Positions 5,931 through 8,931 of a stretch of DNA of 8,931 bases are shown in pieces (the stretch's first letter is position 1; the number at the start of each line of letters is the position of its first letter). Where the stretch lies: the NCBI GenBank assembly GCA_030637065.1, contig DAOVVQ010000157.1:1-8931 (forward strand), written 5' to 3'. This stretch comes from Planctomycetota bacterium. Its GTDB lineage: Bacteria; Planctomycetota; Phycisphaerae; Sedimentisphaerales; Anaerohalosphaeraceae. Both the position numbers and the translations under genes were made by a program. The notes under the pieces are model-generated. The model did not search any database, was not told where the DNA came from, and saw only the letters and a list, made by a program, of their open reading frames with translations.

Positions 5931-6656
5931 ATGGAACTAATACCCGCGATAGACTTGGTAGGGGGCAAATGTGTTCGCCTTATTCAGGGCGAATACCATC
6001 GGCAGATTACCTACGAAGACGACCCTGTTAAGCAGGCACAGAAATTCCTCGATGCAGGTGCCGACTGGCTCCACATTATCGACCTCGACGGGGCCCGTGT
6101 CGGCAAACCCGTAAACATTGACACCGCCCAGGCCATAACCGCCGGCGTTAAGATGAAGTTCGAGCTTGGAGGCGGCGTTCGCGACGAGCAGGCCATCCGC
6201 CGGATGCTCGATATCGGCATCGACCGCGTTATTATTGGAACGAGCGCCATTCGCATGTTCGACTGGTTCACCGAGATGACCGAAAAGTTCCCCAACAAGC
6301 TCGTGCTCGGGCTCGACGCAAGGGGCTCGAAACTGGCAACAAGCGGATGGACCCAGGAAAGCCAGCAGGAAATTTGGGTCTTCGCCGCCAAAGCCGCAAA
6401 CCTGCCGCTCGCTGCGATCATCTACACCGACATCACAAAGGACGGAATGATGGCCGGCCCCAATCTCGAAAGAACAAAGGCACTCGTCGACGCCGTAGAC
6501 GTACCAATCATCGCAGCCGGAGGAGTAACCGAGATCGATGACGTAGTAAAACTCCGACAACTCGGAGTAGCAGGAGCAATAGCAGGAAGAGCACTATACG
6601 AAGGAAACCTAAACCTCAAAGAAGCAATAAAAGCAGCCCACCAAGAAGACGAATAA
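5931..6656 (+). CDS. hisA: Phosphoribosylformimino-5-aminoimidazole carboxamide ribotide isomerase (HisA)
   Basis: Cytoplasmic TIM-barrel enzyme of histidine biosynthesis that performs the Amadori-type isomerisation of ProFAR to PRFAR. The product is 241 residues, the usual length. The protein opens MELIPAIDLVGGKCVRLIQGEY with catalytic D8. D129 lies in LGLDARG, followed by YTDITKDGMMAGPN (165-178), IIAAGGVTEIDD (193-204) and GAIAGRALYEG (215-225), which are the phosphate-binding loops. A GTG at 5919 would add MRFI but leaves the canonical start inside, so ATG 5931 is chosen; GGTGAG lies about 11 nt upstream. Codon use is GC-rich for most of the gene. From about 6500 it changes to A-ending codons (GTA, GCA, GGA, AGA, CTA) and T becomes rare. 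The gene stands alone, convergent with the TIR-like gene. Confidence 0.97.
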   Translation: MELIPAIDLVGGKCVRLIQGEYHRQITYEDDPVKQAQKFLDAGADWLHIIDLDGARVGKPVNIDTAQAITAGVKMKFELGGGVRDEQAIRRMLDIGIDRVIIGTSAIRMFDWFTEMTEKFPNKLVLGLDARGSKLATSGWTQESQQEIWVFAAKAANLPLAAIIYTDITKDGMMAGPNLERTKALVDAVDVPIIAAGGVTEIDDVVKLRQLGVAGAIAGRALYEGNLNLKEAIKAAHQEDE

Positions 6657-6713
6657 CCGCAAAACATCACCGCACCCGCCGCAGCCACGTTTGACCCAAC
6701 CACCCACCGGTGC

Positions 6714-6737
6714 CATGCTTGTACTTGTACAAGCATG
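6714..6737. terminator. Perfect 11-bp inverted repeat between convergent genes, possible bidirectional terminator
   Basis: CATGCTTGTAC (6714-6724) and GTACAAGCATG (6727-6737) are perfect complements around a 2-nt centre. The site is in the 140-nt gap between the ends of hisA and the TIR-like gene. No T-run follows in either direction, so it may terminate poorly or may be a protein-binding palindrome or recombination relic instead. The stretch just before it (6657-6710) is C/A-rich with no coding signal. Confidence 0.4.
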
Positions 6738-6751
6738 TTAATCGCACGTAG

Positions 6752-6770
6752 GGTGCGATTCTTCGCACCA
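6752..6770. repeat. REP-like hairpin, copy 1
   Basis: GGTGCGA (6752-6758) and TCGCACC (6763-6769) form a 7-bp stem with loop TTCT. The 5' arm can alternatively pair with TCGCAC at 6742-6747. The 18 bases at 6753-6770 recur exactly at 8407-8424 in the same orientation. It lies 27 nt past the stop of the TIR-like gene and may also act as its terminator. Short hairpins of this look are typical of dispersed REP-type elements. Confidence 0.6.
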
Positions 6771-6796
6771 ATGAATCTGAGGGGCAATTTGTTTAA

Positions 6797-7621
6797 CTAA
6801 ATTACTTTATTTAGATCGATTGAAATCCCTGCGGCTTTGATTTCTTTCGCCAGGGATAATTGCCAACCGTTATTCTTATCCATCGGAATAAATAACACTC
6901 CTTTATAGTCAGATGGCATTTCTACATTTTCTTTGTATAACGCACAAACATGTTTCCTGCCCAACTTTCCTAAGAAAAAACCGAGTTCTAGAATCACATT
7001 CTGTCTGGCCCTCGGGTTTAGTTTATCTTGTTCTTCAGCTAACGCGCCTACATCATCTGGAGTCATCAAAACAACAGCAAAACCAACATCTGCGTGGTCT
7101 TCAAATTTCTCAATAATGGTACGCCCTTTATTAGGCTGTTCATGTAAAATTATAGGCCTAAGCTTAAGTTTCTCAATGAACCTGGCAACGGTTTGCTTGG
7201 CACTCCCATCATGCCCATGAACAATAAAAATATCAGTACCGATTGCCGTTGGTGTTGGGGCGGTCGCTTGTGGCATTTCATCCGGCCAGTATTCGTTTAT
7301 TTCGTCTATAAACGATTGGAGTATAGATGGTGCCTCAGTTAATCCTTTTAAGTATGCTTGTTGATGGTCACCTTTTGTAGCCCTCATGTTGGGATAGAAG
7401 AACTGTATGCGAAAAAAATCTGTACCATGGCGCGTACCTTTCCCAAAGATATGTTCAATTGCCACTTCTGTGTCCCGTTTCCATTTTCTGAAATTTGGAT
7501 CCTTTCGATATAATATTCGTAGCCCATTGATAGCATGAATTTTATCTTGCAGTATTTTGATAGCTTTTTGTTTTTCCATATATTCTTCAAACTCCGTCAA
7601 ATCCTTGATATCAGCTAACAT
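6797..7621 (-). CDS. TIR-like nucleotide-binding protein (CAP12/Pycsar-effector-type TIR domain)
   Basis: 274 residues. The C-terminal half (about 129-272) shows the run typical of the TIR-like family long annotated as predicted nucleotide-binding proteins (Pfam PF10137): FIVHGHD (132-138), KLKLRPIILHEQPNKGRTIIEKFE (151-174), DVGFAVVLMTPDDVGA (178-193), PRARQNVILELGFFLGKLGR (203-222), GVLFIPMD and the end KEIKAAGISIDLN. Studied relatives act in anti-phage defence (Pycsar and CBASS effectors) by destroying NAD+ when activated; activity here is inferred. The N-terminal part (1-115) is mostly helical and charged, with FRKWKRDTEVAIEHIFG at about 44-60, as in many orphan members. There is no TM or signal peptide. 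The start is ATG 7621, with AGGAG (7629-7625) overlapping the stop of the upstream membrane-protein gene. No cyclase is visible nearby. The gene is AT-rich compared with hisA, which suggests transfer. Confidence 0.85.
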   Translation of the reverse strand: MLADIKDLTEFEEYMEKQKAIKILQDKIHAINGLRILYRKDPNFRKWKRDTEVAIEHIFGKGTRHGTDFFRIQFFYPNMRATKGDHQQAYLKGLTEAPSILQSFIDEINEYWPDEMPQATAPTPTAIGTDIFIVHGHDGSAKQTVARFIEKLKLRPIILHEQPNKGRTIIEKFEDHADVGFAVVLMTPDDVGALAEEQDKLNPRARQNVILELGFFLGKLGRKHVCALYKENVEMPSDYKGVLFIPMDKNNGWQLSLAKEIKAAGISIDLNKVI

Positions 7622-7624
7622 TTT

Positions 7625-7629
7625 CTCCT
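7625..7629 (-). promoter_or_regulatory. RBS of the TIR-like gene overlapping the upstream stop codon
   Basis: AGGAG spans the last two bases of the TAG stop (7630-7628) of the membrane-protein gene and sits 3 nt before the ATG at 7621. This is the clearest Shine-Dalgarno site in the right-hand block and indicates translational coupling of the two genes. The two frames are the same, so the TAG is the only codon separating them apart from two sense codons. Confidence 0.7.
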
Positions 7630-8341
7630 ACTTGCCTTGTTTTTGAAGATGTGACCACTGCCCTCGGTTCTTCCATGTCTCAGGGCGTCTTTGTTTTCTG
7701 TGTTCAATGTAGTGTTCGTAATCCCTGATCAACTCTGTTCCCTCTGGTGTAAGTAGTCTGGACTTCCTTAGCAATTGTGTCAACTCTTCTGGTGTTGGAC
7801 TGCTACCCAAACCTCTCCGGCGTAGCTCTTTCCATTCAGGAATGTATTGTTCTGGAAGACCTTTGGGAATGCTACTGCCGCCAAGGATGGCGTGAACAAA
7901 GTCATATTCTACAAATTGATGCCATTTACTTTCAATAACAACTCTTTCGATCTCTTCTTCGCTAACCCCAAGATTTTGGAGAACTTCCAATGTGCTGCCC
8001 TTAATCCTCTCCTTGTCATCGTACGAATACCCGCCCATACGTCCAGTGCGTTTGACCAGCCCTAAAACTGATGACGCCATTATCTTAGACAAGTCATGGA
8101 GTTCCTTTATTGTGCTTTTGGCTTCCTCTACGACTGCCCTGGTTTCTGCTTCAACTCCAGATGGCCCCACTTTCAACCGTAACACTCTTTCAAGATTTGC
8201 AAAAAACAAGAATAGACCGCAAGCAAAAAAAGCCATCCACATTGGCTGATAAGTATTAGATAAGCCAAAGTATATACAGAAAGCAAATGAGATTACTGAC
8301 ATAAAGATTAATAGGTTTTTCGTTGTGAGAGTTTTTTTCAT
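7628..8341 (-). CDS. Two-TM membrane protein with uncharacterised cytoplasmic domain
   Basis: 237 residues from ATG 8341. No family I can name with confidence. N-terminus MKKTLTTKN, then two hydrophobic segments at about 9-27 and 33-49 with a short loop. A positively charged ERVLRLK follows, then KVGPSGVEAE (57-66) and a long helical stretch (66-95). After that come a Gly-rich turn (RMGGYSYDDKERI) and a mainly helical, charged C-terminal domain that includes GVSEEEIERVVIESKWHQFVEYDFV (125-149) and a Lys/Arg/Gln-rich tail. Topology by the positive-inside rule puts the bulk in the cytoplasm. The frame is open upstream to a GTG near 8425, but that stretch overlaps the hairpin repeat at 8407-8424 and adds a non-hydrophobic leader, so the MKK start is preferred. 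The RBS is weak (purine-rich GAAGAAAG). Its stop is 6 nt from the TIR-like start, so the two are probably co-translated partners. A membrane effector, sensor or anchor role is a guess. Confidence 0.75.
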   Translation of the reverse strand: MKKTLTTKNLLIFMSVISFAFCIYFGLSNTYQPMWMAFFACGLFLFFANLERVLRLKVGPSGVEAETRAVVEEAKSTIKELHDLSKIMASSVLGLVKRTGRMGGYSYDDKERIKGSTLEVLQNLGVSEEEIERVVIESKWHQFVEYDFVHAILGGSSIPKGLPEQYIPEWKELRRRGLGSSPTPEELTQLLRKSRLLTPEGTELIRDYEHYIEHRKQRRPETWKNRGQWSHLQKQGK

Positions 8342-8406
8342 AAGAATAACTTTCTTCTTTGATGTGCTACAAACCCAAGGACAGTCACCCATTTTAGCCA
8401 AGTAAC

Positions 8407-8424
8407 GTGCGATTCTTCGCACCA
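8407..8424. repeat. REP-like hairpin, copy 2
   Basis: Exact 18-nt match, GTGCGATTCTTCGCACCA, to 6753-6770, same orientation. GTGCGA (8407-8412) pairs with TCGCAC (8417-8422). It lies in the 148-nt gap 8342-8489 between two minus-strand genes, within the leader of the two-TM protein gene. The two copies bracket that gene and the TIR-like gene. No transposase or integrase is present. The rest of the gap holds a GGGTGACTGTCC-like stretch (about 8379-8390, minus strand), which resembles sequences I associate with other REP families; that link is from memory only. Confidence 0.6.
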
Positions 8425-8489
8425 CGCCAACTAATATTCTCTCAAGTCGGTCACCAACTGTGACTCTGCCAACGCCTGCCTTAGTATAG

Positions 8490-8931
8490 CTATTTTCTCA
8501 ATTCAAGAAGGTCCATGAGTTTCTTTGTCTGCCTTGCCCCACGATAGATGTACCCTCCTGCAATTAGAGGCAATACGATATAAAAGAGGGGGGGAAGCAT
8601 AAGGAAAAACGGCACCAGCTTATCTGGTACCACCTTGCCCATGATGTTTGATTCATTGAAAAAGTCTTCGGGCGATACAGTCTTTCGATAAGACTTTTCA
8701 TCAACACCTCTGATTTGCAGTGTTCCGTCAGACTGGGCTCTTGCCTTCACCTCGATAGTATCTCCCGATTCGCCAGGAACTAAGAAATGCAGTTTGCCAG
8801 GAATTTCAATGAAACTCACGGTAACAATGCCAGCGATTCCAATGAGAGCGATAAAACTGAGTGTAATGAGACGTCTTTTTAAACGCTTACCCGTGTTGTT
8901 TGAAGATGAGAGGTCTTTCTTTTTGATCTTC
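8490..8931 (-). CDS. Small membrane protein, two TM segments, start outside the window
   Basis: The frame is open from the window edge (first full codon 8930-8928) to a TAG at 8492-8490, giving 146 residues. The visible part begins with a Lys/Arg/Ser-rich stretch (KIKKKDLSSSNNTGKRLKRR) followed at once by a hydrophobic segment, LITLSFIALIGIAGIVTV. This pattern shows that the true start lies beyond 8931 rather than at the internal GTG at 8819. A presumably extracytoplasmic middle part of about 70 residues follows, including HFLVPGESGDTIEVKA and GTLQIRGVDEKSYRK, which looks beta-rich. A second TM (LVPFFLMLPPLFYIVLPLIAGGYIY) and a short basic tail RGARQTKKLMDLLELRK complete it. I do not recognise the family. 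It is 148 nt upstream of the two-TM protein gene, on the same strand and with similar AT-rich composition. It may belong to the same operon or be unrelated. Confidence 0.7.
   Translation of the reverse strand, partial: KIKKKDLSSSNNTGKRLKRRLITLSFIALIGIAGIVTVSFIEIPGKLHFLVPGESGDTIEVKARAQSDGTLQIRGVDEKSYRKTVSPEDFFNESNIMGKVVPDKLVPFFLMLPPLFYIVLPLIAGGYIYRGARQTKKLMDLLELRK

Noticed and set aside
5937..6560. Minus-strand open frame of 207 codons within hisA
   Set aside because: It is antisense to a fully conserved HisA; its long open length follows from hisA codon composition.
8342..8425. Upstream extension of the two-TM protein to a GTG at 8425
   Set aside because: The extension is encoded by a repeated hairpin sequence and places about 28 non-hydrophobic residues before an obvious MKK plus TM start.
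8490..8819. Short form of the right-edge protein starting at GTG 8819
   Set aside because: The frame continues upstream into a TM segment and a basic stretch typical of a membrane protein, so the true start is outside the window.

Overview
The window looks like a chromosomal segment of an environmental bacterium of moderate GC content. A planctomycete (Phycisphaerae-like) origin is my best guess. It rests on the PocR/AraC-type regulator, the acidic insert in RseP and the scarcity of strong Shine-Dalgarno sites. It is not proven by any single marker here. No rRNA, tRNA, transposase gene or CRISPR array is visible.

Left part (1-3290, minus strand): an AraC-family regulator with an N-terminal PocR-type sensory domain is followed by dxr (MEP-pathway isoprenoid synthesis) and then rseP (site-2 intramembrane protease, cut off by the window edge). 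dxr next to rseP is a common bacterial gene order. A putative sigma70-type promoter sits so close to the dxr ATG that its mRNA may be leaderless. Two copies of a 93-bp hairpin-rich repeat (about 88% identical, no indels) lie in the leaders of rseP (578-670) and of the regulator gene (3358-3450).

Middle part (3291-6656): the regulator and a plus-strand sensor histidine kinase are divergently oriented, with back-to-back predicted promoters. The kinase reads as one frame from 3659 to 5659 (TM, Cache-like sensor, TM, HisKA, HATPase) but is interrupted by an in-frame amber codon at 3935-3937. It is therefore probably a nonsense-inactivated or split kinase. An AAAT microsatellite and a good promoter precede hisA (histidine biosynthesis), which is complete. 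Its last third shifts towards A-ending codons and is T-poor.

Right part (6657-8931, minus strand): this stretch is visibly more AT-rich. By hand count, 7081-7140 has 24/60 G+C against 37/60 at 6121-6180 in hisA. It carries a partial small membrane protein, a two-TM membrane protein with a cytoplasmic domain I do not recognise, and a TIR-like protein of the CAP12/Pycsar-effector type. The last two are tightly coupled: there are 6 nt between stop and start, and the RBS overlaps the upstream stop. An 18-nt hairpin motif occurs in direct orientation on both sides of the pair (6753-6770 and 8407-8424). No cyclase or other known signal generator is visible. The best candidate for an undescribed system is this two-gene membrane-protein plus TIR module, which could be an abortive-infection or NAD-depletion type defence unit. 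That role is inference from domain content only.
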